From NCBI RefSeq assembly GCF_033097525.1, contig NZ_CP109907.1, positions 3,906,001 to 3,970,000 of the forward strand: 64,000 nt of DNA, given 5' to 3'. The notes under the pieces were generated by a model. The model was given only the letters and a program-made list of their open reading frames with translations, made no database searches and was not told the DNA's origin. Position numbers and translations under genes: made by a program. Positions 1-9,713 of the stretch are shown in pieces. The DNA comes from Sphingobacterium sp. UGAL515B_05. GTDB taxonomy: Bacteria > Bacteroidota > Bacteroidia > Sphingobacteriales > Sphingobacteriaceae. Within the stretch, counting starts at the first letter, position 1. Every line of letters starts with the position of its first letter.

Positions 1-279
1 CGCCGGGAACGTCGGGTGGAATTTGCCTTTGAAGGATTGAGAAGAGCAGATATTATCCGTTGGGATATTGCCAAAAACGTATTGAACGGAAAGACAGAGG
101 GTAGTTGGATGGGAGTTATTAATACGAATGAATCTAATGAGGATAAGCGATTAACACAGATTGGAGAACCTATCTTAGTAGAAACGAGACAATTTCAACC
201 ATTTAATAGGTATTTGCCGATTAGCCAACAGCAGATCGATCTCAATAAAAACCTGACGCAAACTCCTGGTTACAATTAG
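1..279 (+). CDS. SusD/RagB outer-membrane glycan-binding lipoprotein, C-terminal fragment
   Basis: This is the 3' end of a SusD-family gene whose start lies before the window; the frame is open from base 1. The visible part carries the usual SusD tail: an arginine-rich helix ending in a phrase like EFAFEGLRRADIIRW, then the closing PISQQQIDLNKNLTQTPGYN. SusD proteins sit on the cell surface and pass oligosaccharides to the partner SusC channel. A strong hairpin follows the stop codon, so the SusC/SusD transcript probably ends or is attenuated here. The GH35-GH2-GH43 genes just downstream are probably the enzymes of the same locus. The family call is secure; the substrate cannot be told from this fragment. 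Confidence 0.9.
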   Translation, partial: RRERRVEFAFEGLRRADIIRWDIAKNVLNGKTEGSWMGVINTNESNEDKRLTQIGEPILVETRQFQPFNRYLPISQQQIDLNKNLTQTPGYN

Positions 280-289
280 CCTCCAAAAT

Positions 290-325
290 AAAGTTTTACA
301 CCGATAAAAAGGTGTAAAACTTTGT
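290..325 (+). terminator. Hairpin after the partial SusD gene
   Basis: A perfect 13-bp inverted repeat (AAAGTTTTACACC, bases 290-302, and its complement at 311-323) has an 8-base loop and is followed by only a weak T tract. It may terminate or attenuate transcription between the SusD gene and the glycosidases. Confidence 0.65.
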
Positions 326-456
326 TAGATTGCTTACAATCAATTTTAAACCAGATTGGGTTAAAAAAGGCCTAATAAAGATGAATCAACTAACCTGTCA
401 GCGAGAACAACATGTGTAGCAAGAAGCCGTAAAAAGCCCTTAGTATTAAATCAAAT

Positions 457-2982
457 ATGAATATTTTCAAATTAACTTTTAGTAGAAAGGAGACGCTCTT
501 TTTGGTGTTGCGTTTGACTTTCTGCTCGATTATTTTTTATGCTTCAATGGCATTTGGACAACATGGTGAACAGGTGCGTCCAGTCAAAAAATTTGCCCAG
601 CCAGAACGGATTCGTTACGATGGATCCTGTATGACTATTGAGGGAAAGGACGTTTATATCTATAGCGCGGCTTTCCATTACTTTCGTTGTCCAGAGGAAT
701 TGTGGCGTGATCGTTTTCAAAAAATAAAGGAAGCGGGTTTCAATACGGTAGAAACTTATGTACCCTGGAATTGGCATGAACGCCATATTCCAAGAGATAT
801 GCAGGACCAATCCAAATTTGATTTTTCCGACCTCAAAAGATGGCTAAAAATGGCGCAGGAAGAGTTTGGTTTTTATACTATTGTTCGTCCCGGTCCTTTT
901 ATTTGTGCTGAATTTTCCGGCGGTGGTTATCCGAGATGGCTAGCCAAATACCGCCCCGACAATCTGGAAGGTTTTTGGTTGCGAGGGAATGACGAACAGC
1001 ATATTGCCTGGTCCCAGCATTGGTTTAATGCGGTATGTAAAGAGCTGGTTCCTGAGCAGATCACACGTAAGGAAAAGGGTAAAAAAGGGATTATCATGAT
1101 CCAGATTGAAAATGAATATGATGCGCATTGGAGTCCCGGAAAAGATAAAGTGCTGAAGGCCCTCAATGAATCGGTGAAGAAAAGTGGAATGGATATTCCG
1201 GTTTTTACCTGCTTGACCAATGAAACAAGAGGGAGCAAAGATCCGGAACTATCGCAGGTTTTCGATTGTGATAATTACTATGTAAGCGGGCCATCGGACG
1301 CACCAAGCTGCGCTTATCGCATGATGGATCTACGCCAAAAGCAACCTGATGCTCCGGGGTTTGTGACTGAACTACAAGGTGGGTGGTTTTCGCTGGTCAC
1401 GGGGAGATTGAGTGAAGAACATTATTCCGACGATCGGCATTTCAAGGCTATTGGTTTAATGACTATGCTAGGAGGTGGAACGGGTATCAATTACTATATG
1501 TTTTTTGGTGGTACACATTTTGATGGCTGGGGAGCGCGGGGTATGACCACGAGTTATGACTATAATGCCGCTATTCATGAAAATGGGGCTATTGGCCCTA
1601 AATTCCTCGCTGCAAAAGAAATAGGGGCATTCATTCAACAGTTTGAATCCAAATTGGTCCGCACGCAGGGAGGTCCTTGTGAACTGCAAGGCGCGCCAAA
1701 ATCATTATTTGGAGGAGTGAGAGTGGCCAGTGATGGTACAAAGTTTATATTCCTGCACAATACGGACCCTAAACAAGCAATCAAGGGAAAAGTAACCCTA
1801 TTGCCAAACAGTGTCAATCTTGTTAAAGATCCGATCTATAATGTCAATCAAAATGGGGAGAAAGTACTAATCAAAACCGATGATCAGCTGGTCAATCAGG
1901 TTCAGCAAATGGAGAAAATTGAAGTAGATTATGATCTTGCGGGGTTGGAATCAAAAATATTGGTTGTGGCAAAAGGGCAATCGGCAAATAAGGGCGATTG
2001 GTGGCCCAAGAAGGCTGCTGTCATTGAACGGCCTTCCAAAGTACCGGCGGGAATCCGTATCGGTACAGCCCGTAAGGCTGAGGACGCTATAGGGCAGGCC
2101 GATTGGAACACGATGCCACAGTTGGTCAGTCTTTCTGATATGGACATCAACGACTTTAGATACAGCAGCTATCGCAGTCATGTGGTCCTGACGGCAAAAC
2201 AAGCGGAACGTGAACATTATTTACTGTTCAATATGTATACCCGGGATATTGTATCGGTACTCGTTAATGGAAAGCCTGCTAAGCGACTTTTTCCAGACCG
2301 TGCCGATGCGCAAAGCTGGACAACGCGCAACGCCTTTGAGCGTATTCGCGCGGACGAATACGACAACCGCTTTGATGTTGCCGGCTTATTGAAAGCTGGA
2401 GAAAATGAGATTGTTGTGGCTTACGAAAACCTGGGCCACGCACATGGTTATGTACCGATGGAAGAGTTGGCAGGTATTCATCAGGCGGGACTCTCGTTAA
2501 GTGAAACAGCACTTACGCATCCTTTGGAATGGGAGTTTTCGACAGATCTTGCCGGTGTGCAGCAAGGCTGGAACTTACCCGATTTTGATGATACAAGCTG
2601 GGCTACAGTTTCTCTGGAAACAAAGAATGAAATTCCACGCAAAGGTAATCAAGTACAACCCAAGGGTAAACAGGACGGTCTCGTTACCTGGTACCGTGTT
2701 GAATTTAATCTGGACAAACTCCCGAAAGACCTATGGGTGCCCTGGATGGCTAAGGTCAATGCTTCGGGCAACGGTTATATGTGGCTCAATGGACACAATA
2801 TTGGACGTCATTGGGAGGCAGGACCTCAACGTGAATTTTTTCTTCCGGAATGTTGGCTGAATTTTGGTGCAAAGAAAAATGTACTCACTTTTGGGCTGAG
2901 GCAGACAGAAAACGGAGCACTTTTACAGGCATTGGAAATCGTACCTTATCCTAATACTGCTGAGGTAAGAAAAGGTAAATAA
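457..2982 (+). CDS. Secreted GH35 beta-galactosidase
   Basis: An 841-residue secreted enzyme of glycoside hydrolase family 35, which removes terminal beta-linked galactose with retention of configuration. A signal peptide occupies about residues 1-35, ending near SMAFGQ. The TIM barrel covers about residues 50-400. The GH-A motif QIENEY places the acid/base at Glu220, and VTELQGGW places the nucleophile at Glu305. The C-terminal half (about 530-830) looks like the beta-sandwich, jelly-roll domains usual in GH35, with a phrase GYMWLNGHNIGRHWE near the end. It starts 178 bases after the SusD stop and is followed after 16 bases by the GH2 gene, so the three glycosidases probably form one unit. 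The GH2 neighbour also suits galactose-rich side chains. The family call is firm; galactose specificity is inferred from the family. Confidence 0.93.
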   Translation: MNIFKLTFSRKETLFLVLRLTFCSIIFYASMAFGQHGEQVRPVKKFAQPERIRYDGSCMTIEGKDVYIYSAAFHYFRCPEELWRDRFQKIKEAGFNTVETYVPWNWHERHIPRDMQDQSKFDFSDLKRWLKMAQEEFGFYTIVRPGPFICAEFSGGGYPRWLAKYRPDNLEGFWLRGNDEQHIAWSQHWFNAVCKELVPEQITRKEKGKKGIIMIQIENEYDAHWSPGKDKVLKALNESVKKSGMDIPVFTCLTNETRGSKDPELSQVFDCDNYYVSGPSDAPSCAYRMMDLRQKQPDAPGFVTELQGGWFSLVTGRLSEEHYSDDRHFKAIGLMTMLGGGTGINYYMFFGGTHFDGWGARGMTTSYDYNAAIHENGAIGPKFLAAKEIGAFIQQFESKLVRTQGGPCELQGAPKSLFGGVRVASDGTKFIFLHNTDPKQAIKGKVTLLPNSVNLVKDPIYNVNQNGEKVLIKTDDQLVNQVQQMEKIEVDYDLAGLESKILVVAKGQSANKGDWWPKKAAVIERPSKVPAGIRIGTARKAEDAIGQADWNTMPQLVSLSDMDINDFRYSSYRSHVVLTAKQAEREHYLLFNMYTRDIVSVLVNGKPAKRLFPDRADAQSWTTRNAFERIRADEYDNRFDVAGLLKAGENEIVVAYENLGHAHGYVPMEELAGIHQAGLSLSETALTHPLEWEFSTDLAGVQQGWNLPDFDDTSWATVSLETKNEIPRKGNQVQPKGKQDGLVTWYRVEFNLDKLPKDLWVPWMAKVNASGNGYMWLNGHNIGRHWEAGPQREFFLPECWLNFGAKKNVLTFGLRQTENGALLQALEIVPYPNTAEVRKGK

Positions 2983-2998
2983 TCAATACTTATGAAGA

Positions 2999-5923
2999 AT
3001 GAATAAGTTTTTAACAGCATTACCAATCCTGCTTTTATTGGTATGGGGATCCTGCCTCCAGAGTTTTGGGAAAAAGCCAACGAGCCGTATTGAGTATCAA
3101 TTAAACACGAATTGGGCCTTTTATCGTGGCGATCTTAAGGGTGGGGAAGGTATTGGTTTGGATGACTCCAAATGGATCCCGGCAGTATTGCCACACGTGA
3201 TGCAGCTCGAGAAGAAGCACAACGGTGGTGATGCGATATATGATGGGATAGGTTGGTATCGACGCTATTTCAAGCTCTCTGATCAGTATCGTGGTAAGAA
3301 GGTCTTTGTGCAGTTTGAAGGTGTGATGAACAGCTGTGAGGTATTTGTCAATGGTAAAAGCGTTGGTAAGCACCGTGGTGGATATGTTGGCTTTACGTTG
3401 GATATCACGGATCAGCTTCATTTTGATCAGACAAATAACTTGATTGCAGTTCGGGTGTCGGCTGAGTACGATCCATTGACACCTCCGGGTAAGCCACAAG
3501 ATAGACTTGATTTCTATTATTATAGCGGAATCTATCGGGATGCCAAATTGGTAGTTTCCGATCCCTTGCGCATTACCGATGAATTGGAACCAGATGCAAC
3601 CCAGAATTCGGGTGTTTTTGTGCATTATCCTAAGGTAGATAAAAGCAATGCCACGGTCGCTATAAATACGGAATTGAAAAATGAGGATAAAGCGGTCAAG
3701 AAGGGGTACCTCTTGACCTTACTGAAAGATATCCAAGGAAAAGTTGTGGGCCAGCAGCAGTTACCATTTGAGCTGAAACCACAAGAACGTCGGCGGATAG
3801 ACCAACTGATAGAAGTCAAAAATCCTCAATTGTGGCATCCCTATCATCCGATCTGTTATAACCTGGAAAATAGGGTGTACCTTGCCAATGGTGTCGAAGT
3901 GGATCGCCGTACCGAGCAGATTGGTATCCGCCAGATTCGGTATACCAGAGATGGTGGTTTTTTTATTAATGGCGAACATCTTTATATGGTTGGGGCCAAT
4001 CGTCATCAAGCCTATCCCTATGTCGGTGATGCAGCATCCAATTCCGTACAGGAACGGGAAGTGATCGATATGAAACGCGGTGGGTATAATGCTGTTCGGG
4101 CAGCACATTATCCGCACGACCCTGCATTTTTGGAAGCTTGTGACCGCCATGGCCTCTTGGTTGTCGAATGTGTTCCGGGATGGCAGTATTTTAATAAGGC
4201 AGCAGAGTTTACAGATCGTTTGGAATCCATAACGCGCAGTATGATCCGTCGTGATCGAAACCGACCTTCTGTTATTCTGTGGGAGACCGCATTAAATGAA
4301 ACCAGTTACCCCCTGTCGGTGGTGAAGCGTATTGCTGAAGCCGCACATGCTGAATATCCCGGGGATCAGTTTTATACCGCCGGTGATTATTTTAGTCATG
4401 AAGAAACGGAACCTTATTATGATGTTTTCTACAAACAGGTGTCCAAATACCCCAAAGATGGTAACGTGATGAGCAATTATCTTGAAGATCAAATAGCCGT
4501 TAAACCTTTGTTGACCCGGGAATGGGGCGATGGTGTGGGGGAAAAGCCAAGGGTAAGCCTGACGGAAAACGAATATGAGCAAATGCGGCAGGGGCGCAGC
4601 CGATTACATCAACTGAATGGAAATGGCTATTTCGATTGGTGTATGTTGGATGCCAACCCGCGCATGGGGGGGCACTTTATGTGGAGTTATAACGATTATA
4701 CCCGTGGTGCCGAGGAAGAGACGATGTATTCAGGAGTGGTCGATGTAAACCGATATCCTAAGTTTGCCTATTACATGATGCAGAGCATGCGTCCCTATCG
4801 GCTGAATCAAAAGGACGTCTTTACAGGCCCTATGGTATTTATTGCCTCTTATAATTCGCCGGAAAAACTGAAGACATCAAGTACAGAAATCACGATTTAT
4901 TCAAATTGTGAAGCAGTTGAACTCTACAGAAATGGAAAGTTTATAGCGCGGCAAACCCGTGAAGAACGAGCCAAGGTCTACCCGTACATCGTGGGAAAAG
5001 GCGGTAGTCCAAGTTTTGTTTTTGATGCAGGCGGATATGAAGCCGGTGAACTGAAGGCATTAGCCTATGTAAAAGGCAAAGTGGTCGCACAACATGCTGT
5101 GCATACAGCCGGTGTAGCTCATCATATTGAAGTCCTGGTGCCGGAATATGGCATTCAGCCAGTTGCGGACGGATCCGATATGATTCCGGTGTATTTTAAA
5201 GTATGTGACAAAGAGGGCAACCTGTTGCATGATGCACAGACAGCGATCCGTATTCAGGTTACAGGTGAAGGATACTTAATAGGGGATGGTTCGGCACGTA
5301 TCGCAGTAAATCCACAGGTCGTTGAAGGCGGAATTGGATTTGCTTTTGTGCGTACCAGCAAAAAAAGTGGGACAATTCATATCGGCGCAACAGCTGAAGG
5401 CTTGGAAAGCGGAAGCAAAGCGATCAGATCGATCCGACCTACATCCAGGGAAATCCCTGATGGTGATCACGCTGTCTTTTGCGGAAAGGAAGAAGATCAT
5501 GCGGTTATTAAACCCACGAAATGGGACAAAGAACTGTTGGCCCGACCAAAGGTAAAATTCAAAAAGCTGACAGCAACGTCTGCACATGCTGATTTTCCGG
5601 TCACTCAGGTGATCGATGGCGACGACTATTCGTGGTGGATTGCAGATCAGGATAAGTTCCCGCAGGTTGTCACCTTTGAACTGGACCAAGCAACCAAGGT
5701 GGTCGGTGCTCGTGTACGTTTGCAGAAAGATAGCTCCAAATATCGCTATAAAGTTGAAGGGTCGTTAGATGGGACGACATGGGAGGAACTGTATGAAAAA
5801 GAATGTACGGGCTGGGAGTTTAAACCGGTCAAATTGGATAATGTGCTGAAATTTATACGGGTCAGTATTTTGGAAGTTTCAGAAGGGCGCGCAGGATTGG
5901 CTGAAGTGACCCTATTTCAATAA
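2999..5923 (+). CDS. Secreted GH2 glycosidase with C-terminal F5/8-type (CBM32-like) domain
   Basis: A 974-residue retaining exo-glycosidase of family 2 (beta-galactosidase, beta-glucuronidase or beta-mannosidase type). A signal peptide (about 1-24, ending near SFGK) precedes the sugar-binding sandwich with IGWYRRYF and the immunoglobulin-like domain. The TIM barrel begins near residue 320 with GANRHQAYP. The Asn-Glu pair in ETALNET gives acid/base Glu434, and LTREWGD gives the likely nucleophile Glu508. Residues from about 860 to the end form a discoidin or F5/8 type C fold (VTQVIDGDDYSWWI, ending GLAEVTLFQ), probably a carbohydrate-binding module. The acid/base context WETALNE differs from the common WSLGNE, so the enzyme belongs to a less characterised GH2 branch and I do not assign a sugar. 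Confidence 0.88.
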   Translation: MNKFLTALPILLLLVWGSCLQSFGKKPTSRIEYQLNTNWAFYRGDLKGGEGIGLDDSKWIPAVLPHVMQLEKKHNGGDAIYDGIGWYRRYFKLSDQYRGKKVFVQFEGVMNSCEVFVNGKSVGKHRGGYVGFTLDITDQLHFDQTNNLIAVRVSAEYDPLTPPGKPQDRLDFYYYSGIYRDAKLVVSDPLRITDELEPDATQNSGVFVHYPKVDKSNATVAINTELKNEDKAVKKGYLLTLLKDIQGKVVGQQQLPFELKPQERRRIDQLIEVKNPQLWHPYHPICYNLENRVYLANGVEVDRRTEQIGIRQIRYTRDGGFFINGEHLYMVGANRHQAYPYVGDAASNSVQEREVIDMKRGGYNAVRAAHYPHDPAFLEACDRHGLLVVECVPGWQYFNKAAEFTDRLESITRSMIRRDRNRPSVILWETALNETSYPLSVVKRIAEAAHAEYPGDQFYTAGDYFSHEETEPYYDVFYKQVSKYPKDGNVMSNYLEDQIAVKPLLTREWGDGVGEKPRVSLTENEYEQMRQGRSRLHQLNGNGYFDWCMLDANPRMGGHFMWSYNDYTRGAEEETMYSGVVDVNRYPKFAYYMMQSMRPYRLNQKDVFTGPMVFIASYNSPEKLKTSSTEITIYSNCEAVELYRNGKFIARQTREERAKVYPYIVGKGGSPSFVFDAGGYEAGELKALAYVKGKVVAQHAVHTAGVAHHIEVLVPEYGIQPVADGSDMIPVYFKVCDKEGNLLHDAQTAIRIQVTGEGYLIGDGSARIAVNPQVVEGGIGFAFVRTSKKSGTIHIGATAEGLESGSKAIRSIRPTSREIPDGDHAVFCGKEEDHAVIKPTKWDKELLARPKVKFKKLTATSAHADFPVTQVIDGDDYSWWIADQDKFPQVVTFELDQATKVVGARVRLQKDSSKYRYKVEGSLDGTTWEELYEKECTGWEFKPVKLDNVLKFIRVSILEVSEGRAGLAEVTLFQ

Positions 5924-5949
5924 TTAATAACAAGGAATTAAAAATAACT

Positions 5950-7563
5950 ATGAATACGATTATAACGAAGCGCTATGGTAAGCCGTCCACGAAGCTGGGG
6001 CTTGCATTAGCCTTGACACTATCACTTTTTGGTCAAGCGTCGGCGCAGCAGGTATGGAGTCCTGACAATGGTAATGGTACATTCACGAACCCTTTGCTTT
6101 GGGGCGACTGGCCCGATCCTGATGTGATCCGTGTGGGAGACGATTTTTACATGATCTCGACGAGTATGCATTATGTGCCGGGAGCTCCGATTGTGAAATC
6201 CAAAGATTTGGTAAACTGGGAAATGGTGGGCTATGCTCTTGATCATTATGATGAAGATCCGCGCTATAATATGGAGGGCGGTACATTGTATCTCAATGGT
6301 TCATGGGCAGCAACCTTAAAGCATCACAATGGGAAGTTCTATGCTGGATTCTGTACACCGTATGGTTGGGGACGTGAAAAGGGTAATTTCTCGATCTGCG
6401 AAGCGGATAAGCCAGAAGGGCCATGGAAACGGACAATCTTTCCCGAATACCTGTATGATCCTGGATTGTTCTTTGATGATAACGGTAAAGTTTATGTCGT
6501 ACATGGTCAAGGTACATTATACCTAACAGAGCTGAATGCAGACGTTAAATCGGTCAAGAGTGATAAAGTCAAAATCTGGCAAGGTAGCTTCAAAAATGCG
6601 AACGAACTTGGTGGTCATTTTGGAATGGAAGGAGCGCATATGTACAAGATCAATGGCAAGTACTATATCACCTGTCCGGCGGGAGGAACACAGGGCTGGC
6701 AGATCTGCTTGCGCTCAGATAATATCTATGGACCTTATGAGCATAAATTGATTCTCAATGATAACAGTTCCTATCCTGATAACGGCCTACACCAAGGTGG
6801 AATGGTGCAATTGAAAAACGGGGACTGGTGGTTTATTATTATGCAAGATCGTGGTGCAATTGGTCGGGTTCCCCATCTTTTACCTGTCAAATGGGAGGAT
6901 GGATGGCCAATGCTCGGAACCGGTAACAAGGATGTGATTACCTATAAGAAACCAAATGTCGGAAAGACTTACCCCATAAAAACTCCGGCTACGACTGATG
7001 AGTTTAATGGGACAAAACTAGGATTGCAATGGCAATGGAATCATAACCCTGACAATAGCAAATGGTCGCTTCAAGAACGTAAGGGATATATGCGCTTGCA
7101 TGCCTCCCGTGCTGATTCTTTAAAAACCGCCCGCAATACGCTGACACAACGGGTACAGGGACCGAGTTCGGAAGGGACTGTTGAAATCGATCTGAAAGGA
7201 TTGAAAAATGGTAATGTGGCTGGTTTTGGCATCTTTGAATTTCCATATGCTTTCGTCGCCGTGGAACAGGTTAATGGCAAACGTAAAATTATTATGAGCA
7301 ATGATGACAAGATTATCGAAAGCAAAGAAAATTTTGATGGCGATAAACTATGGGTGCGGGCACGCATTACTGATAGGGGGGGCATAGCAAAATTTTATTA
7401 TAGTACTGATGGTGAAAATTTTTATGTTATTGGAAATGATTTAACGATGCAGCTAGGGCTACCTTGGACAGCAAATCGTTTTGCATTGTTCAATTATAGT
7501 AAAACAGCAGAAGGGGTAGATGGTTATGCCGACTTTAATTGGTTTAGGTTTACCAATAAGTAA
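5950..7563 (+). CDS. Secreted GH43 beta-xylosidase/alpha-L-arabinofuranosidase-type enzyme
   Basis: A 537-residue inverting enzyme with a five-bladed propeller and a C-terminal concanavalin-like domain. A signal peptide ends near QASAQQ (about residue 33). The blade-one motif GDWPDPD supplies the base, Asp56; YDPGLFFDD supplies the modulating Asp170; FGMEGAHM supplies the acid, Glu227. Residues from about 345 on (TTDEFNGTKLGLQWQWNHNP) match the beta-sandwich that completes the active site in the beta-xylosidase-type GH43 subfamilies. It follows the GH2 gene by 26 bases and ends in front of a good terminator, so it is likely the last gene of this unit. Specificity between xylose and arabinose cannot be decided from sequence alone. 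Confidence 0.9.
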   Translation: MNTIITKRYGKPSTKLGLALALTLSLFGQASAQQVWSPDNGNGTFTNPLLWGDWPDPDVIRVGDDFYMISTSMHYVPGAPIVKSKDLVNWEMVGYALDHYDEDPRYNMEGGTLYLNGSWAATLKHHNGKFYAGFCTPYGWGREKGNFSICEADKPEGPWKRTIFPEYLYDPGLFFDDNGKVYVVHGQGTLYLTELNADVKSVKSDKVKIWQGSFKNANELGGHFGMEGAHMYKINGKYYITCPAGGTQGWQICLRSDNIYGPYEHKLILNDNSSYPDNGLHQGGMVQLKNGDWWFIIMQDRGAIGRVPHLLPVKWEDGWPMLGTGNKDVITYKKPNVGKTYPIKTPATTDEFNGTKLGLQWQWNHNPDNSKWSLQERKGYMRLHASRADSLKTARNTLTQRVQGPSSEGTVEIDLKGLKNGNVAGFGIFEFPYAFVAVEQVNGKRKIIMSNDDKIIESKENFDGDKLWVRARITDRGGIAKFYYSTDGENFYVIGNDLTMQLGLPWTANRFALFNYSKTAEGVDGYADFNWFRFTNK

Positions 7564-7606
7564 GACAAAGCCTATTGTGTAATAAATGCTAGTTATAAGA
7601 GAGTCT

Positions 7607-7637
7607 AGTATCATTTGACGATACTGGGCTTTTTTTT
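7607..7637 (+). terminator. Rho-independent terminator after the GH43 gene
   Basis: Stem AGTATC/GATACT with a 7-base loop, followed by GGGC and a run of eight T residues. It closes the GH35-GH2-GH43 unit. Confidence 0.8.
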
Positions 7638-7813
7638 CAGAAAGTGTCTGATGTTATTGGCCCGAGAGAATCTTCAGTTCGCTATCAGAGTTGCTGAAGT
7701 CTGCGAAATCGTGAAGGTTTTGTCTTTTGTAAACTACATAATTATCCTGATACAGTTTTGTTAATGACAATGACTTTGAGTAAGTTTAAGGAAAGAGCCA
7801 CAATAAATAAATT

Positions 7814-9166
7814 ATGTCGATCGTTGACAAGCAGACTTTAACGGATTTAAATGTTACCAACAATAGGTATAAGGATATGGTCGATTTCTTCGATTGTACA
7901 GTTACACTAGGTGGGCGGGATATGTTGTATAGTTATTTTCTTGAACCTCTTTCCTCTAAATGGGAAATAGAATGCAGACAGCATTTAATTCTTTTTATGC
8001 AAGAAGTTGAGATTTCGGATCTACTGGATAAGTATATGATGCAGGATCTCGAGCAATATTTGTCTCTGCCGCGAGAACCCTATTCTCCTTCACGGGCTAC
8101 TTATTATCTGGAAATGGTGTCAACGAATTTTTTGTCTTTGGATTTTAAAAAACGCGAGATACTTGTTAAGCGATCTATTCACGAAATAGCAAAGATCGCG
8201 GATGGTCTTGCTATTTTTTTAGCATCTGCAAAATCAGAAGCTCATAGTTTAGCTATTCTCAAAGAGTACCGTAAGCACATCGATTGTGTTTTGGAAGATA
8301 TCGATCGGGATGAATTTAAACAGTTGCTGAGTAACAAATTTTCTAAGGAGCTGATGATCAAATACGATTATCTTTTTAGAAATATAAAACGAAATGCAAT
8401 ACGTGAGATTTTTGGTGTTTTGTATCATTTGGACGCCTTATTCAGTGTAGCGAAAAATATTAAAGGAAAGAATCTTGTATTTCCTCAGGTGGAGGAAAAG
8501 ACAGGCGGTGAGGATATGATCACCATACGAGGAGCCTATAATTTATTTATTGAAGATGCCATTAAAAATGACGTCGAAATAAAAAAAGAAAACAACCTTT
8601 GGTATTTGACTGGAGCAAATATGACCGGCAAATCTACCTTATTGAAGACAATTGGAAGCTGTGTATATCTGGCACATCTTGGTTTTCCGGTCCCAGCGGA
8701 CGCAATGAAGACCGTGCTTTTTGATGGAATATCAGCGACTATAAATTTAGGTGATAATATTAATGCAGGTGCAAGTCACTTTTTTAATGAGGTATTACGG
8801 GTTAAACATTTGGCGGAGTTACTGACATCTGGTAAGCACATGTTTGTTCTGATGGACGAGTTATTCAAGGGGACAAACCATAGTGATGCCAGTGAAGCAA
8901 CCTTGGAGTTAGTTAACTGTTTGAAAGGATACAAGAACAGTGTATTCTTATTGTCCTCACATATTACAGAAATTTGTCCCATACTGTATAAAGATGGTAT
9001 TGCGCTGAAATATTTGGGAGTCCAGTTGGATGAACAGAAGGGGATTGTCTTTACATACCGACTTTTGGATGGTGTTGCCGAAGAAAAGTTAGGTATGTGG
9101 TTATTGCATAAAGAACGGGTATTTGAGATGCTTCGGAAAGTCAATTTGGAGACAGGACAAAATTGA
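7814..9166 (+). CDS. MutS-family ATPase, truncated MutS homologue without mismatch-recognition domain
   Basis: A 450-residue cytosolic protein with the ATPase core of the MutS superfamily in its C-terminal half. The Walker A motif is GANMTGKST (residues 267-275) and the Walker B is MDELFKG with Asp348 and Glu349; downstream lies LLSSHI, the usual position of the MutS H-loop. The N-terminal 240 residues look like the helical lever/clamp region; the DNA mismatch-reading domain of MutS1 is missing and there is no Smr tail as in MutS2. Such short MutS-like proteins are common in Bacteroidota and their role is not established; a DNA structure-binding role is an inference. It stands alone between terminators and is more AT-rich than the glycosidase genes. 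No signal peptide is present, so it is not part of the secreted enzyme set. Confidence 0.85.
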   Translation: MSIVDKQTLTDLNVTNNRYKDMVDFFDCTVTLGGRDMLYSYFLEPLSSKWEIECRQHLILFMQEVEISDLLDKYMMQDLEQYLSLPREPYSPSRATYYLEMVSTNFLSLDFKKREILVKRSIHEIAKIADGLAIFLASAKSEAHSLAILKEYRKHIDCVLEDIDRDEFKQLLSNKFSKELMIKYDYLFRNIKRNAIREIFGVLYHLDALFSVAKNIKGKNLVFPQVEEKTGGEDMITIRGAYNLFIEDAIKNDVEIKKENNLWYLTGANMTGKSTLLKTIGSCVYLAHLGFPVPADAMKTVLFDGISATINLGDNINAGASHFFNEVLRVKHLAELLTSGKHMFVLMDELFKGTNHSDASEATLELVNCLKGYKNSVFLLSSHITEICPILYKDGIALKYLGVQLDEQKGIVFTYRLLDGVAEEKLGMWLLHKERVFEMLRKVNLETGQN

Positions 9167-9229
9167 ATCCTTTGGATCGTATTCGGATTGTGTTCGTATC
9201 AGTTTAGTAAGTAGAGTTATTTACTTTAG

Positions 9230-9285
9230 ATATTGATCAATCCCAAAACAGATTTTTTCTATTTTGAGATTGATCAATATTTTTG
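9230..9285 (+). terminator. Long hairpin with T tract downstream of the MutS-like gene
   Basis: Perfect 13-bp arms (ATATTGATCAATC at 9230-9242, complement at 9268-9280) continue after one mismatch into an inner CAAAA/TTTTG stem, with a 13-base loop, and are followed by TTTTT. It fits a strong terminator about 65 bases beyond the MutS-like stop codon. Confidence 0.7.
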
Positions 9286-9713
9286 TCGGAATCAGGATCT
9301 ATCCCTGATCCGAAGCTGGCTCTAGTTATTCCGAACGGAACATTGCGGTAGTTGCTTTATATTAGTACTCCACATGGTAGTCTTTTTTGAATGTTTGTCC
9401 TGACCAGGCTCTCTTTGCTGTCCGAAGGGAACTGTATTTTGGTCTTCTTCGTGTTAAATAATCTTATTGGTTTTTAAATTTAGCGAGCATTTCTAACATT
9501 TTTACCCTACTTATAGAGATAATTCGACCTTATAATTCTTTACTGTTAGGCAACATATTTTATACAGTATCGAGTAGTCCGGTTATTTATTTAACGCGAT
9601 ACCTATATTGATCTATCTTTCTACTGTTTACTAGGGTATAGTATGTTTAATTCGACTTATAGCGGGAGGACTCTACTATAAACTCACTTTTTCAATATAT
9701 TAAATGCTAATTT
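9286..9713. other. Gene-free AT-rich stretch before the GH97 gene
   Basis: About 430 bases with no plausible open reading frame on either strand. I see only short imperfect repeats (for instance ATCAGG/CCTGAT near 9293) and no clear Bacteroidota promoter motif. The promoter of the GH97 gene should lie in its 3' part. Confidence 0.5.

Noticed and set aside
7814..9166. MutS-like gene as the main mismatch repair MutS
   Set aside because: It is about half the usual length and lacks the mismatch-binding and connector domains.
9286..9713. Gene-free stretch as a decayed transposase or coding gene
   Set aside because: No frame longer than a few dozen codons and no recognisable remnant or terminal inverted repeats were seen on either strand.
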